From Polaromonas sp. (GTDB taxonomy: Bacteria > Pseudomonadota > Gammaproteobacteria > Burkholderiales > Burkholderiaceae_C), in NCBI RefSeq assembly GCF_029945895.1, contig NZ_JAQSDL010000090.1, positions 1 to 64,000 of the forward strand: 64,000 nt of DNA. The letters are read 5' to 3'. Positions 7,159-17,334 of this stretch are shown one piece after another. Position numbers and translations under genes: made by a program. The notes below the pieces were generated by a model. That model searched no databases and had not been told where the DNA came from. It worked only from the letters and a program-made list of their open reading frames with translations. Numbering within the stretch: the first letter of the stretch is position 1; every line of letters starts with the position of its first letter.

Positions 7159-10100
7159 ATGAACCAGGAACAACCAAAAGACAGTTTCAACCTGTCCAAA
7201 TGGGCGCTGGACCATCCGGCGCTGACGCGTTACCTCATGGTGGTGCTGATGCTGCTCGGCTTTGCCGCCTACTTCCAGCTCGGCCAGGACGAAGACCCGC
7301 CGTTCACCTTCCGGGCCATGGTGGTACGGACCTACTGGCCGGGCGCCACCGCGCAGCAGGTGGCCGAGCAAGTGACGGACAAGATCGAGCGCACGCTGCA
7401 GGAAGTGCCGTTTGCCGACAAGATCCGCAGCTACTCCAAGCCTGGCGAGTCGCAGATCATTTTCCAGATCAAGGATTCGTCGAAAGCCGCCGATGTGGCC
7501 GGCGTCTGGTACGCGGTGCGCAAGAAGATCGGTGACATGCGTTACACCCTGCCCGGCGGCGTGCAGGGGCCGTTTTTCAATGACGACTTCGGCGATGTGT
7601 ATGGCGTGATCTATGCGCTGCAGGCCGACGGCTTCAGTTATGCCGAGCTCAAGACCTTTGCCGACGAGGTGCGCCAGAAACTGCTGCGTGTGCCCGATGT
7701 GGCCAAGGTCGAGCAGTTCGGCGTGCAGGACGAAAAGCTCTACATCGAGATCTCGCAAAAGCGCCTGGCCCAGCTCGGGCTGGACTTCAACCAGGTGCTG
7801 AGCCAGCTGGGCCAGCAAAACGCGGTGGAATCGGCCGGCGCGGTGCAGACACCGCTGGACGTGGTGCAGGTGCGGGTGGCCGGTCAGTTTGAAGCCATTG
7901 AGCAGCTGCGCGCCATGCCGATACGCGGCGCCTCGGGCAGCCAGCTGCGGCTGGGCGACATTGCCGAGGTCAAGCGCGGCTACGTCGATCCGCCGGCCGT
8001 CAAGGTGCGCCACCAGGGCAGGGAAGTCATCGCGCTGGGTGTCTCCATGGCCAAGGGTGGCGACATCATTGCGCTGGGCAAGGCGCTGAAAGCGACCACC
8101 GCCGGCCTGGCCACCGGCCTGCCCGCCGGCATCGAGCTGGTGCAGATCCAGGACCAGCCGACCGCGGTGGCGACCTCGGTCAATGAGTTCGTGAAGGTGT
8201 TGATCGAGGCGGTGGTGATTGTGCTGGCGGTGAGTTTCATCGCGCTGGGTTTTCACCGCCGGCCCGGGCAGCACCCGCTGTGGAAGCGGTATTACATCGA
8301 CATGCGGCCCGGCCTGGTGGTGGGCATCACGATTCCGCTGGTGCTGGCCGTGACCTTTCTGGCCATGAACTACTTCGGCATCGGGCTGCACAAGATCTCG
8401 CTCGGTTCGCTGATCATTGCGCTGGGCCTGCTGGTGGACGACGCGATCATCGCGGTCGAGATGATGGTGCGCAAGATGGAAGAGGGCTACGACAAGGTGC
8501 GCGCCGCGACCTTTGCCTATGAAATCACCGCCATGCCCATGCTGACCGGAACGCTGATCACGGCGGTAGGCTTTTTGCCGATCGGCATGGCGAAATCCAC
8601 CGTGGGCGAATACACCTATGCGATTTTTGCGGTCACGGTGATCGCGCTGGTGCTGAGCTGGATCGTGTCGGTGTATTTCGTGCCTTATCTGGGAACCTTG
8701 CTGCTCAAGGCCAAGCCTGTGCCGGCCGGCGCCGAAGCAGGGCACCAGGAGCACTTCGACACAGCGTTTTACCGCGGCTTCCGGCGGGCCGTGAACTGGT
8801 GTGTCGAGTACCGCTGGATCACGATTGGCGCGACGGTGCTGTTTTTCGCGTTGGGCATTGTCGGCATGGGCAAGGTGCAGCAGCAGTTCTTCCCGGATTC
8901 GAGCCGTCCCGAGATCATGGTGGATATCTGGTTTCCCGAGGGCACCTCGTTCGCCGCCAATGAACTGACCGCCAAACGCGTCGAGACGCGCCTGCTCCAG
9001 GAAGCCGGCGTGCGCTCGGTCAGTACCTGGATCGGCTCGGGCGTACCGCGTTTTTACCTGCCGCTGGACCAGGTTTTTCCGCAGACCAATGTGTCGCAAT
9101 TCATCGTGCTGCCACAGGATCTGAAGGTGCGCGAGTCCCTGCGTATCAAGCTGCCGGCCTTGTTGGCCCAGGAATTTCCCGAGGTGCGCGGCCGCATCAA
9201 GCTGCTGCCCAATGGCCCGCCCGTCCCCTATCCGGTGCAGTTCCGCGTGGTGGGCGCGGATCCGCTGGTGTTGCGCGAACGTGCCGACGAGGTCAAGGCG
9301 GTGCTGCGCGAGAGTCCCAATACGCGCGGCACCAACGACAACTGGAACGAGTCGGTCAAGGTCCTGCGCCTGGAGGTGGACCAATCCAAGGCGCGCGCCC
9401 TGGGTGTGACCAGCCAGTCGATCGCCCAGGCGTCCAAGACCATCCTGGCAGGCAGCACCGTGGGCCAGTTCCGTGAGGGCGACAAGCTGATTGACATCGT
9501 GCTTCGCCAGCCGCCGGACGAACGCAATGCCATCACCGACATCGCCAATGCCTACCTGCCGACCGCGTCGGGCAAGTCGATTCCGCTCACGCAGATCGCC
9601 AAACCGGTGTTCACCTGGGAGCCCGGCGTGATGTGGCGCGAGAACCGCGACTATGCGATCACGGTGCAAAGCGACATCGTCGAAGGCCTGCAGGGGGCCA
9701 CGGTGACCAACCAGCTCCTGCCGGGGCTGAAGGCGCTGGAGTCGAAGTGGCGGCAAACGGGCATGGGCGCCTACCGCATCGAGGTGGCGGGCGCTGTCGA
9801 GGAGAGCAGCAAGGGCTCCAGCTCGATTGCAGCCGGCATTCCCGTCATGCTCTTTCTGACCTTCACCTTGCTGATGCTGCAGCTGCACAGCTTCAGCCGC
9901 GCGATGCTGGTCTTCCTGACCGGACCACTGGGCATTGCCGGCGTGGCCGGGGCCCTGCTGCTGCTGGGCCGGCCTTTCGGCTTCGTGGCCTTGCTGGGCG
10001 TGATCGCGCTGATGGGCATGATCCAGCGCAACTCGGTGATCCTGATCGACCAGATCGAGCAGGACCGCGCGGCTGGCGTTCCCGCCTGGGACGCGATCGT

Positions 10101-10314
10101 GGAGTCGGCGGTTCGGCGTTTGCGTCCCATCGTGCTGACGGCTGCCGCTGCCGTGCTGGCCATGATCCCGCTGTCGCGCAGCGTGTTCTGGGGGCCAATG
10201 GCGGTCGCCATCATGGGCGGCCTGATCGTGGCCACGGTGCTGACCCTTCTGGCCTTGCCGGCGATGTACGCCGCATGGTTTCGCGTGAAACGTGAAACAC
10301 CGGCGTTTCAATAA
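7159..10314 (+). CDS. RND-family efflux pump (inner-membrane subunit)
   Basis: A 1051-residue proton-driven exporter of the AcrB/MexB/CusA superfamily. It has the usual plan of an N-terminal membrane helix (YLMVVLMLLGFAAYF), a large periplasmic loop, a helix bundle with the paired Asp of LLVDDAIIAVEMM near residue 428 (proton relay), and a second half repeating the pattern. FPEGTSFAANELTA marks the second porter loop. Divergence from the HAE1 pump at 20 kb suggests a different substrate range, which cannot be named from sequence. It pairs with the adaptor immediately upstream and presumably borrows an outer-membrane factor encoded elsewhere. Confidence 0.95.
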   Translation: MNQEQPKDSFNLSKWALDHPALTRYLMVVLMLLGFAAYFQLGQDEDPPFTFRAMVVRTYWPGATAQQVAEQVTDKIERTLQEVPFADKIRSYSKPGESQIIFQIKDSSKAADVAGVWYAVRKKIGDMRYTLPGGVQGPFFNDDFGDVYGVIYALQADGFSYAELKTFADEVRQKLLRVPDVAKVEQFGVQDEKLYIEISQKRLAQLGLDFNQVLSQLGQQNAVESAGAVQTPLDVVQVRVAGQFEAIEQLRAMPIRGASGSQLRLGDIAEVKRGYVDPPAVKVRHQGREVIALGVSMAKGGDIIALGKALKATTAGLATGLPAGIELVQIQDQPTAVATSVNEFVKVLIEAVVIVLAVSFIALGFHRRPGQHPLWKRYYIDMRPGLVVGITIPLVLAVTFLAMNYFGIGLHKISLGSLIIALGLLVDDAIIAVEMMVRKMEEGYDKVRAATFAYEITAMPMLTGTLITAVGFLPIGMAKSTVGEYTYAIFAVTVIALVLSWIVSVYFVPYLGTLLLKAKPVPAGAEAGHQEHFDTAFYRGFRRAVNWCVEYRWITIGATVLFFALGIVGMGKVQQQFFPDSSRPEIMVDIWFPEGTSFAANELTAKRVETRLLQEAGVRSVSTWIGSGVPRFYLPLDQVFPQTNVSQFIVLPQDLKVRESLRIKLPALLAQEFPEVRGRIKLLPNGPPVPYPVQFRVVGADPLVLRERADEVKAVLRESPNTRGTNDNWNESVKVLRLEVDQSKARALGVTSQSIAQASKTILAGSTVGQFREGDKLIDIVLRQPPDERNAITDIANAYLPTASGKSIPLTQIAKPVFTWEPGVMWRENRDYAITVQSDIVEGLQGATVTNQLLPGLKALESKWRQTGMGAYRIEVAGAVEESSKGSSSIAAGIPVMLFLTFTLLMLQLHSFSRAMLVFLTGPLGIAGVAGALLLLGRPFGFVALLGVIALMGMIQRNSVILIDQIEQDRAAGVPAWDAIVESAVRRLRPIVLTAAAAVLAMIPLSRSVFWGPMAVAIMGGLIVATVLTLLALPAMYAAWFRVKRETPAFQ

Positions 10315-10513
10315 TTCGCCCGGCGGGCCGGCGCGCAGCGCCAGACCCGCGTGGTTCCGGGTGAAACGGGCGTCACCGGTTCCGGCCTGACCCCGTCTGC
10401 GGGGTGGTTGGGCGCTGAAGCGGCAGCCGATACAGGCTAAAATAGAAAGTTGACCGATTTCAGGCGGGGGTCCGGAAGCCGAAAAGCTGAGGATTCCCGT
10501 TTTTATTTCAGGC

Positions 10514-10600
10514 GCGCGGGTGGCGAAATTGGTAGACGCACCAGGTTTAGGTCCTGACGTCCGCAAGGATGTGCGGGTTCGAGTCCCGCCCCGCGCACCA
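10514..10600 (+). tRNA. tRNA-Leu (anticodon TAG)
   Basis: An 87-nt tRNA with acceptor GCGCGGG paired to CCCGCGC, an encoded ACCA end, a class II long variable arm and the anticodon loop TTTAGGT between CCAGG and CCTGA, giving TAG for CUN codons. A TAAAAT box at 10438-10443 could be its -10 element. The roughly 200 bp between the RND pump and this gene holds no other feature I can support. Confidence 0.97.
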
Positions 10601-10687
10601 CGATTGAGACTTTCAGGACGATGGCCGTACCGGCTGACCGGTGCCCATCCGTCTTTTACACATTTTTCGGATATTTAGGAGTAGATC

Positions 10688-11998
10688 ATGGCCGTGACTG
10701 TTGAAACCCTTGAAAAGCTGGAGCGCAAGATCACTTTGACGCTGCCCGTAGGCACCATCCAGTCCGAAGTGGACTCGCGCCTGAAACGCCTGGCCCGCAC
10801 GGTCAAGATGGACGGTTTCCGTCCCGGCAAGGTGCCCATGAACGTGGTCGCCCAGCGTTATGGCTACTCGGTGCATTACGAAGTCATGAACGACAAGGTC
10901 GGCGAGGCTTTCTCCGTTGCCGCCAATGAAGCCAAGCTGCGCGTGGCCGGCCAGCCGCGCATCAGCGAAAAGGAAGGCGCGCCCGAGGGCGAGCTGGCGT
11001 TTGACGCGATTTTCGAGGTTTATCCTGAAGTCAAGATCGGCGACCTTTCCAGCGCCGAAGTGGAGAAAATCACTGCGGAAGTGACCGACGAAGCCATCGA
11101 CAAGACGGTGGACATCCTGCGCAAGCAGCGCCGTACCTTTGCCCAGCGCGCCGTCGACGCGCCTGCGCAGGACGGCGACCGCGTCACCATCGACTTCGAA
11201 GGCAAGATCGATGGCGAGACCTTCGCTGGCGGCAAGGCGGAAGCCTTCCAGTTCCTGGTCGGCGAAGGCCAGATGCTCAAGGAGTTCGAAGACGCGGTGC
11301 GCGGCATGAAAAGCGGCGAGAGCAAGACCTTCCCGCTCAATTTTCCGGCCGATTACCACGGCAAGGATGTCGCCGGCAAACAGGCGGACTTCATGGTCAC
11401 GGTCAAGAAGATCGAAGCCGCCCACCTGCCTGAAGTCAACGAAGCCCTGGCCAAATCCCTGGGCATCGCCGACGCCACCGTCGAAGGCCTGCGCGCCGAC
11501 ATCCGCAAAAACCTCGAGCGTGAAGTCAAGTTCCGCCTGCTGGCCCGCAACAAAAACGCCGTCATGGACGCGTTGCTGGCCCACGCCGAACTCGACGTGC
11601 CCCAGTCGATTGTCCAGGCCGAGCTGGATCGCATGGTGGAAGGCGCCCGCGCCGACCTCAAGCAGCGCGGCATCAAGGACGCCGACAAAGCGCCGATTCC
11701 CGACGACATTTTCCGTCCGCAAGCCGAAAAGCGCGTGCGTCTGGGCCTGGTGGTGGCCGAACTGACCCGTAGCAACGACCTGTTCCCTAAGACCGAACAA
11801 GTCAAGGCCCACGTCGAAGAACTGGCTTCCAGCTACGAAAAACCGGAAGACGTGGTGCGCTGGTACTTCAGCGACGAAAAACGCATGGCCGAGGTCGAGT
11901 CTGTGGTGATTGAAAACAATGTCACGAATTTTGTGCTGGGCAAGGCCAAAATCGTCGAGAAATCAGTGCCTTTTGATGAATTGATGGCGCAGAACTGA
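10688..11998 (+). CDS. tig: Trigger factor (ribosome-associated chaperone and prolyl isomerase)
   Basis: Binds the ribosome exit tunnel and shields nascent chains. The 436-residue length is standard. The N-terminal ribosome-binding signature [12 protein letters not shown] lies about 40 residues in. A central FKBP-like domain follows ([18 protein letters not shown] through [16 protein letters not shown]), then the helical chaperone arms. AGGAG precedes the ATG by 7 nt. It sits just after tRNA-Leu and immediately before clpP, the classic tig-clpP-clpX-lon order. Confidence 0.98.
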   Translation: MAVTVETLEKLERKITLTLPVGTIQSEVDSRLKRLARTVKMDGFRPGKVPMNVVAQRYGYSVHYEVMNDKVGEAFSVAANEAKLRVAGQPRISEKEGAPEGELAFDAIFEVYPEVKIGDLSSAEVEKITAEVTDEAIDKTVDILRKQRRTFAQRAVDAPAQDGDRVTIDFEGKIDGETFAGGKAEAFQFLVGEGQMLKEFEDAVRGMKSGESKTFPLNFPADYHGKDVAGKQADFMVTVKKIEAAHLPEVNEALAKSLGIADATVEGLRADIRKNLEREVKFRLLARNKNAVMDALLAHAELDVPQSIVQAELDRMVEGARADLKQRGIKDADKAPIPDDIFRPQAEKRVRLGLVVAELTRSNDLFPKTEQVKAHVEELASSYEKPEDVVRWYFSDEKRMAEVESVVIENNVTNFVLGKAKIVEKSVPFDELMAQN

Positions 11999-12049
11999 AG
12001 CCGGTGGCGGGCCATCGGCCCGGCGCAAAGCTGATTTCTGGTGCGGGGG

Positions 12050-12076
12050 CTTGCGGCCAAGGCTTCAAGCCCCATT
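12050..12076 (+). promoter_or_regulatory. Sigma-32-like heat-shock promoter before clpP
   Basis: CTTGCGG at 12050-12056 is followed after exactly 13 bp by CCCCATTTA from 12070. This is close to the sigma-32 pattern CTTGAAA, 13-15 bp, CCCCATNT, and it ends 38 bp before the clpP start. Confidence 0.6.
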
Positions 12077-12113
12077 TATTTTGGGTAAAGTAGTCCCAAC
12101 ATTTGGAGAAAGC

Positions 12114-12734
12114 ATGAACATTTACAGCAGTGCACAGGACATCCAGGGCCTCGGCATGGTGCCGATGGTGATTGAACAGTCCGGCCGCGGCGAGCGGTCC
12201 TATGACATCTATTCGCGACTGCTGAAGGAGCGCGTCATTTTCCTGGTGGGCCCGGTCAACGACCAGACGGCCAACCTGGTGGTGGCGCAGTTGCTGTTCC
12301 TCGAGAGCGAGAACCCGGACAAGGACATCTCGTTCTACATCAATTCCCCAGGCGGCTCTGTGACCGCCGGCATGGCGATCTACGACACCATGCAGTTCAT
12401 CAAGGCAGACGTTTCCACCCTGTGTGTGGGCATGGCAGCCAGCATGGGCGCCTTTTTGCTGGCGGCTGGTGCCAAAGGCAAGCGCTTCTCGCTGCCCAAC
12501 TCGCGCGTGATGATTCACCAGCCCTCGGGCGGTGCGCAGGGCCAGGCCACCGACATCGAGATCCACGCCCGCGACATCCTCAAGACACGTGAGCAGCTCA
12601 ACCGCATCCTGGCCGCCAACACCGGGCAGACCGTCGAGAAAATCGAGCGTGACACCGAGCGCGACTACTTCATGTTTGCCGAGGAAGCCAAGACTTATGG
12701 CGTGGTGGATCAGGTCATTGCCAAACGCCCCTGA
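12114..12734 (+). CDS. clpP: ATP-dependent Clp protease proteolytic subunit
   Basis: Serine peptidase that forms the two-ring tetradecamer used by ClpX and ClpA. The 206-residue product has the catalytic Ser in GMAASMGAF (Ser110) and His in [10 protein letters not shown] (His135); the acidic third residue lies in the ERDTERDYF region. The ATG at 12114 is chosen over upstream alternative starts because GGAG stands at a good distance and the N-terminus then matches the processed family form. A sigma-32-like promoter lies just upstream and an intrinsic terminator follows, so clpP can be expressed apart from clpX. Confidence 0.98.
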   Translation: MNIYSSAQDIQGLGMVPMVIEQSGRGERSYDIYSRLLKERVIFLVGPVNDQTANLVVAQLLFLESENPDKDISFYINSPGGSVTAGMAIYDTMQFIKADVSTLCVGMAASMGAFLLAAGAKGKRFSLPNSRVMIHQPSGGAQGQATDIEIHARDILKTREQLNRILAANTGQTVEKIERDTERDYFMFAEEAKTYGVVDQVIAKRP

Positions 12735-12767
12735 AGCAGCGTTCGCATCCCCTGGTTGCAACATAGC

Positions 12768-12800
12768 AACGGCGTTTCTGTAACAGGGAACGCCGTTTTT
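12768..12800 (+). terminator. Intrinsic terminator after clpP
   Basis: AACGGCGTT at 12768-12776 pairs with AACGCCGTT at 12789-12797. A small inner stem CTG/CAG closes a TAA loop, and the hairpin is followed by a T run. Confidence 0.8.
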
Positions 12801-12911
12801 ACTGGCCGCTCCCCGAGAGCTGGCTGAGGCCTGTTTTACCGTGCGTAGGGCCAGGTTTATTTGGTTATCATTAGCTAACACGTCCCACGGGCACCCAAAG
12901 GCATTACATAC

Positions 12912-14177
12912 ATGGCCGATAAAAAAGGCTCTTCCAGCGAAAAAACCCTGTACTGCTCCTTCTGCGGCAAAAGCCAGCACGAAGTCAAGAAGTTGATTGC
13001 AGGGCCATCGGTTTTCATCTGTGATGAATGCATCGACCTGTGCAATGAAATCATCCGCGATGAGTTGCCCGCCGGGGATGACGTGCGCGAAACGCGTGGC
13101 GACCTGCCGACGCCGCTGGAAATCAAGGCCACGCTGGACGGTTACGTCATCGGCCAGGAACCGGCCAAACGCACGCTGGCGGTCGCCGTGTACAACCACT
13201 ACAAACGCCTGCGCCACAAGGAAAAGGCCAAAAAAGACGATGTGGAGCTGACGAAAAGCAACATCCTGCTGATCGGCCCCACCGGTTCCGGCAAGACCCT
13301 GCTGGCCCAGACCCTGGCGCGCACCCTCAATGTTCCTTTCGTGATGGCCGACGCCACGACGCTGACCGAAGCCGGTTACGTCGGTGAAGACGTCGAAAAC
13401 ATCATCCAGAAACTGCTGCAGAGCTGCAACTATGAAGTCGAGCGCGCGCAGCAGGGCATTGTCTACATCGACGAGATCGACAAGATATCGCGCAAGTCCG
13501 ACAACCCCTCGATCACGCGCGACGTCTCTGGCGAGGGCGTGCAGCAGGCGCTGCTCAAGCTGATCGAGGGCACCATGGCCTCGGTGCCGCCGCAGGGCGG
13601 CCGCAAGCACCCGAACCAGGACTTCCTGCAGGTCGATACCACCAACATCCTGTTCATCTGTGGCGGGGCCTTCTCGGGGCTGGAAAAAGTCATTGAAAAC
13701 CGCACCGAGTCGTCCGGCATCGGGTTCGGCGCTTCGGTCAAGAGCAAGAAGGCCCGGAGCCTGACCGAGGCCTTCAAGGATGTGGAGCCTGAAGACCTGA
13801 TCAAGTTCGGCCTGATCCCCGAACTGGTGGGCCGCATGCCGGTGGTTGCGACCCTGGCCGAACTGACCGAGGACGCGCTGGTGCAGATCCTGACGGAGCC
13901 GAAAAACGCCGTCGTCAAGCAATTCAGCAAGTTGCTGTCCATGGAAGGGGTGGATCTGGAGATTCGCCCCTCGGCGCTCAAGGCGATTGCCCGCAAGGCG
14001 CTGGCCCGCAAGACCGGCGCGCGCGGCCTGCGCTCGATCCTTGAGCAGTCCCTGATTGACACCATGTTTGACCTCCCCAATACGAGCAATGTTGAAAAAG
14101 TGGTGGTTGACGAGTCGACGATTGAGGAAAACAAGCCGCCGCTGCTGGTGTACCGCGAAGCCGCCAAACAGGCCTGA
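12912..14177 (+). CDS. clpX: ATP-dependent Clp protease ATP-binding subunit ClpX
   Basis: AAA+ unfoldase that feeds substrates to ClpP. The 421-residue product begins with a zinc-binding domain (Cys15, Cys18, Cys37, Cys40). It has Walker A GPTGSGKT near residues 122-129, Walker [10 protein letters not shown] near 183-191, and the GYVGEDVE pore loop between them. The C-terminal sensor domain is intact. It lies 178 bp after clpP and beyond a terminator, so it probably has its own promoter in that gap as well as some read-through. Confidence 0.98.
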   Translation: MADKKGSSSEKTLYCSFCGKSQHEVKKLIAGPSVFICDECIDLCNEIIRDELPAGDDVRETRGDLPTPLEIKATLDGYVIGQEPAKRTLAVAVYNHYKRLRHKEKAKKDDVELTKSNILLIGPTGSGKTLLAQTLARTLNVPFVMADATTLTEAGYVGEDVENIIQKLLQSCNYEVERAQQGIVYIDEIDKISRKSDNPSITRDVSGEGVQQALLKLIEGTMASVPPQGGRKHPNQDFLQVDTTNILFICGGAFSGLEKVIENRTESSGIGFGASVKSKKARSLTEAFKDVEPEDLIKFGLIPELVGRMPVVATLAELTEDALVQILTEPKNAVVKQFSKLLSMEGVDLEIRPSALKAIARKALARKTGARGLRSILEQSLIDTMFDLPNTSNVEKVVVDESTIEENKPPLLVYREAAKQA

Positions 14178-14237
14178 GACCGCACATCGGCAGGGAAGGC
14201 CCCGCGTGTGCCTGAAGCGGCATAAATGGGCCGCAGG

Positions 14238-14266
14238 CTTGAAATGTGGCCGCTGTTCCCCACTTT
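14238..14266 (+). promoter_or_regulatory. Sigma-32 heat-shock promoter before lon
   Basis: CTTGAAA at 14238-14244, a 13-bp spacer and CCCCACTTT from 14258 match the sigma-32 consensus almost perfectly. The site lies about 90 bp upstream of the lon ATG and downstream of the clpX stop. Confidence 0.8.
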
Positions 14267-14352
14267 CGAGATAACTGTTTTCACCGATACTGAAAATCCC
14301 CGGACGCCCTGGCGCCACGGTTTTCGTTAAAGGCCTACCTTCAAGGGTTGAT

Positions 14353-16779
14353 ATGTCCGCACAAACCACATTGCCTTCCAGCCCCATCGACCTGCCGCTG
14401 CTGCCGCTGCGTGACGTGGTGGTGTTCCCCCACATGGTGATCCCGTTGTTCGTGGGCCGTCCCAAGAGCATCAAGGCCCTGGAGTCGGCCATGGAGGCCG
14501 AGCGCCGCATCATGCTCGTGGCCCAGAAAGCCGCCGCCAAGGACGAGCCCTCTGTCGAGGACATGTTCGGAGTCGGTTGTGTGGCCACGATCTTGCAGAT
14601 GCTCAAGCTGCCGGACGGCACCGTCAAGGTGCTGGTTGAAGGCCAGCAGCGCGCTGTCGTCAACAAGATCGAAGAGGGTGAGGCCCACTTCAGTGCCAAC
14701 GTGACGCCGGTGGAGGCGGCCGTGCTCACGCCCGGCGACAAGACCAGCGAGACCGAAGCGCTGCGCCGCGCCGTGATGCAGCAGTTCGACCACTACGTCA
14801 AGCTGAACAAGAAAATTCCGCCGGAAATTCTCACCTCGATTTCCAGCATTGATGACGCCGGTCGCCTGGCTGACACCATTGCCGCGCACCTGCCGCTCAA
14901 GCTGGACGCCAAGCAGGTCATCCTCGACCTGGACAACGTCAAGGCCCGTCTCGAAAACCTCTACGAGCAGCTCGAACGCGAAGTCGATATCCTCAATGTG
15001 GACAAAAAAATCCGCGGCCGGGTCAAGCGCCAGATGGAGAAAAACCAGCGCGACTTCTACCTGAACGAGCAGGTCAAGGCGATCCAGAAGGAGCTTGGTG
15101 AGGGAGAAGAGGGCGCGGACATCGAAGAGATCGAGAAAAAGATCAAGATGGCCAAGATGCCGCAGGAAGCGCGCAAGAAGGCGGAGAGCGAGCTGAAAAA
15201 ACTCAAGCTGATGTCGCCGATGTCGGCCGAGGCGACCGTGGTGCGCTCCTACATCGATGTGCTGACTGCTCTGCCCTGGAGCAAGAAGACCAAGATCAAG
15301 CACGACCTGGCCAACGCCGAGGCCGTGCTGGACGAAGACCACTACGGCCTGGAGAAGGTCAAGGACCGCATTGTTGAATACCTCGCGGTGCAGCAGCGCG
15401 TTGACAAACTCAAGGCGCCGATCCTCTGTCTGGTCGGCCCTCCTGGCGTTGGCAAGACCTCGCTGGGCCAGTCGATTGCCAAGGCCACGGGGCGCAAGTA
15501 CGTGCGCATGGCGCTGGGCGGCATGCGTGACGAGGCGGAGATCCGCGGGCACCGCCGCACCTACATCGGCGCGTTGCCGGGCAAGGTGCTGCAAAGCCTG
15601 ACCAAGGCCGGCACGCGCAACCCGCTGTTCCTGCTCGACGAGATCGACAAGCTCGGCACCGATTTCCGCGGCGACCCTTCCAGCGCACTGCTGGAGGTGC
15701 TGGACCCCGAACAGAATCACACTTTCGGCGACCATTATGTCGAGGTCGACTTCGACCTCAGCGACGTGATGTTCGTGGCCACCTCGAACTCGATGAATAT
15801 CCCGCCGGCCCTGCTGGACCGCATGGAAGTGATTCGGCTGTCGGGCTACACCGAAGACGAAAAAACCAGCATTGCCATGCGTTACCTGCTGCCCAAGCAG
15901 CTCAAGAACAATGGCGTCAAGGAAGACGAGCTGGAGATCAAGGAACAGGCGGTTCGCGACATCGTGCGTTATTACACACGTGAGGCCGGTGTGCGTTCAC
16001 TTGAGCGTGAACTGTCCAAAATTTGCCGCAAGGTGGTCAAGGGCATCCAGCTCAGGAAGATGGAGCCCAAGGTGGTGGTGACCGCCGACAACCTCAATGA
16101 TTTCCTGGGTGTGCGCAAGTTCGACTACGGCCGTGCCGGGGAGCTCAACCAGGTCGGTCAGGTGGTCGGGCTGGCCTGGACGGAAGTCGGCGGTGACCTG
16201 TTGACGATCGAGGCGGCCATGATGCCCGGCAAGGGCGTGATCACGCGCACGGGGTCGCTCGGCGACGTGATGAAGGAATCCGTGGAAGCCGCGCGCACGG
16301 TGGTGCGTAGCCGGGCGCGGGTGTTGGGCATCAAGGACGAAATGTTCGAGAAGCGTGACATCCACATCCACGTTCCCGATGGCGCTACGCCCAAGGATGG
16401 TCCCAGCGCCGGTGCGGCGATGACCACTGCCTTCGTATCGGCCATCACCGGCATTCCGGTGCGCGGCGATGTCGCGATGACCGGCGAGATCACGCTGCGC
16501 GGCGAAGTGACGGCCATTGGCGGCCTGAAGGAAAAACTGCTCGCGGCTTTGCGCGGCGGCATCAAGACCGTCATCATCCCCGAAGAGAACGCAAAGGACC
16601 TGCAGGAGATTCCTGAGAACGTGAAGAACGGCCTGGAGATCGTGCCCGTCAAATGGATTGACCAGGTGTTGCAGATCGCACTGGTGCGCCAGCCGGTTCC
16701 CCTGCCGGACGACGAGCCCGCTGTGGCGGCAGCGCCTGCCGCGCCGGTGGTTGAAGTCGCGGGAAGCATCAAGCATTGA
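14353..16779 (+). CDS. lon: ATP-dependent Lon protease
   Basis: Homohexameric AAA+ protease that degrades misfolded and regulatory proteins in the cytoplasm. The 808 residues comprise the N-terminal LON substrate-recognition domain ([23 protein letters not shown]), a coiled-coil linker, Walker A GPPGVGKT near 362-369, and the proteolytic domain with catalytic Ser685 ([11 protein letters not shown]) and Lys726 (IGGLKEK). AAGG precedes the ATG, and a sigma-32-type promoter stands upstream. The short tail after the protease domain is Ala/Pro/Val-rich. Confidence 0.98.
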   Translation: MSAQTTLPSSPIDLPLLPLRDVVVFPHMVIPLFVGRPKSIKALESAMEAERRIMLVAQKAAAKDEPSVEDMFGVGCVATILQMLKLPDGTVKVLVEGQQRAVVNKIEEGEAHFSANVTPVEAAVLTPGDKTSETEALRRAVMQQFDHYVKLNKKIPPEILTSISSIDDAGRLADTIAAHLPLKLDAKQVILDLDNVKARLENLYEQLEREVDILNVDKKIRGRVKRQMEKNQRDFYLNEQVKAIQKELGEGEEGADIEEIEKKIKMAKMPQEARKKAESELKKLKLMSPMSAEATVVRSYIDVLTALPWSKKTKIKHDLANAEAVLDEDHYGLEKVKDRIVEYLAVQQRVDKLKAPILCLVGPPGVGKTSLGQSIAKATGRKYVRMALGGMRDEAEIRGHRRTYIGALPGKVLQSLTKAGTRNPLFLLDEIDKLGTDFRGDPSSALLEVLDPEQNHTFGDHYVEVDFDLSDVMFVATSNSMNIPPALLDRMEVIRLSGYTEDEKTSIAMRYLLPKQLKNNGVKEDELEIKEQAVRDIVRYYTREAGVRSLERELSKICRKVVKGIQLRKMEPKVVVTADNLNDFLGVRKFDYGRAGELNQVGQVVGLAWTEVGGDLLTIEAAMMPGKGVITRTGSLGDVMKESVEAARTVVRSRARVLGIKDEMFEKRDIHIHVPDGATPKDGPSAGAAMTTAFVSAITGIPVRGDVAMTGEITLRGEVTAIGGLKEKLLAALRGGIKTVIIPEENAKDLQEIPENVKNGLEIVPVKWIDQVLQIALVRQPVPLPDDEPAVAAAPAAPVVEVAGSIKH

Positions 16780-16827
16780 GTCTTTGCAAATTTTTCAGGT
16801 TTCTTCGCAAAGCGCAAAAAATCACGC

Positions 16828-16833
16828 TATAAT
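16828..16833 (+). promoter_or_regulatory. -10 box of the tRNA-Gly cluster
   Basis: A perfect TATAAT in the context ACGCTATAATTCGA stands 14 bp before tRNA-Gly. The same context (ACGCTATAATTTGA) precedes tRNA-Pro at 61.5 kb. The -35 region is weak. Confidence 0.6.
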
Positions 16834-16847
16834 TCGAGGCTGATAAC

Positions 16848-16923
16848 GCGGGAGTAGCTCAGTTGGTAGAGCGCAACCTTGCCAAGGTTGAGGTCGAGAG
16901 TTCGAGACTCTTCTCCCGCTCCA
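16848..16923 (+). tRNA. tRNA-Gly (anticodon GCC)
   Basis: A 76-nt tRNA with acceptor GCGGGAG paired to CTCCCGC, an encoded TCCA end and an anticodon loop containing GCC between CAACCTT and AAGGTTG. It is the first gene of a Gly-Cys-Leu cluster like glyW-cysT-leuZ of enterobacteria. Confidence 0.97.
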
Positions 16924-16928
16924 ATTCG

Positions 16929-16961
16929 AAAAGGGCAGCACTTAAAAATGCTGTCCTTTTT
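16929..16961 (+). terminator. Terminator-like hairpin after tRNA-Gly
   Basis: GGGCAGCA pairs with TGCTGTCC (one G-U pair) across a CTTAAAAA loop, followed by a T tract. It may separate tRNA-Gly from the next two tRNAs or act as a processing site. Confidence 0.6.
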
Positions 16962-17030
16962 CATTGGTGATAGTTCACAAGCTATTCAGTAGAATCATCC
17001 TGTTGGTTCTGCTGGAAGCAGACAGATTAC

Positions 17031-17104
17031 GGCGCGGTAACAAAGCGGTTATGTACCGGATTGCAAATCCGAGTAGGTCGGTTCGACTCCGGCCCGCGCC
17101 TCCA
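17031..17104 (+). tRNA. tRNA-Cys (anticodon GCA)
   Basis: A 74-nt tRNA with acceptor GGCGCGG paired to CCGCGCC, an encoded TCCA end and anticodon GCA in the loop between CCGGA and TCCGA. It is the middle gene of the Gly-Cys-Leu cluster. Confidence 0.96.
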
Positions 17105-17118
17105 TCCATGTTTTTTGC

Positions 17119-17142
17119 AGCCCCTTGCCAGGGGCTTTTTTG
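17119..17142 (+). terminator. Terminator-like hairpin after tRNA-Cys
   Basis: AGCCCC and GGGGCT form a 6-bp stem around TTGCCA and are followed by six T residues. Confidence 0.65.
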
Positions 17143-17160
17143 TTCGTCAGCATGTCCCCG

Positions 17161-17252
17161 GCCTGAGTGGTGAAATAGGTAGACACAGCGGACTTAAAAT
17201 CCGCCGCTTCGTGAAAACGGGCGTACCGGTTCGATTCCGGTCTCAGGCACCA
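17161..17252 (+). tRNA. tRNA-Leu (anticodon TAA)
   Basis: A class II tRNA of 92 nt with acceptor GCCTGAG paired to CTCAGGC, an encoded ACCA end and anticodon TAA in the loop CTTAAAA between GCGGA and TCCGC. The variable arm is about 20 nt, slightly longer than the 15 nt of the E. coli counterpart. It is the last gene of the cluster. Confidence 0.95.
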
Positions 17253-17334
17253 GCCACCGGAAACAACGCCTTTCCGGTCTTGCCGGCGTGTTGCCGATGC
17301 CCATTTCAGACCGCAACTGGTTAAGATAGATTCC

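Noticed and set aside
7096..10566. A 1156-codon open frame antisense to the RND pump
   Set aside because: It is the codon-position mirror of a real high-GC gene. The translated product is rich in His, Gln, Arg and Gly with no domain, and it crosses tRNA-Leu.
11922..14741. A 939-codon minus-strand frame across clpP, clpX and the lon start
   Set aside because: Low-complexity shadow of the plus-strand genes. It overlaps three well-supported genes and their promoters and shows no family features.
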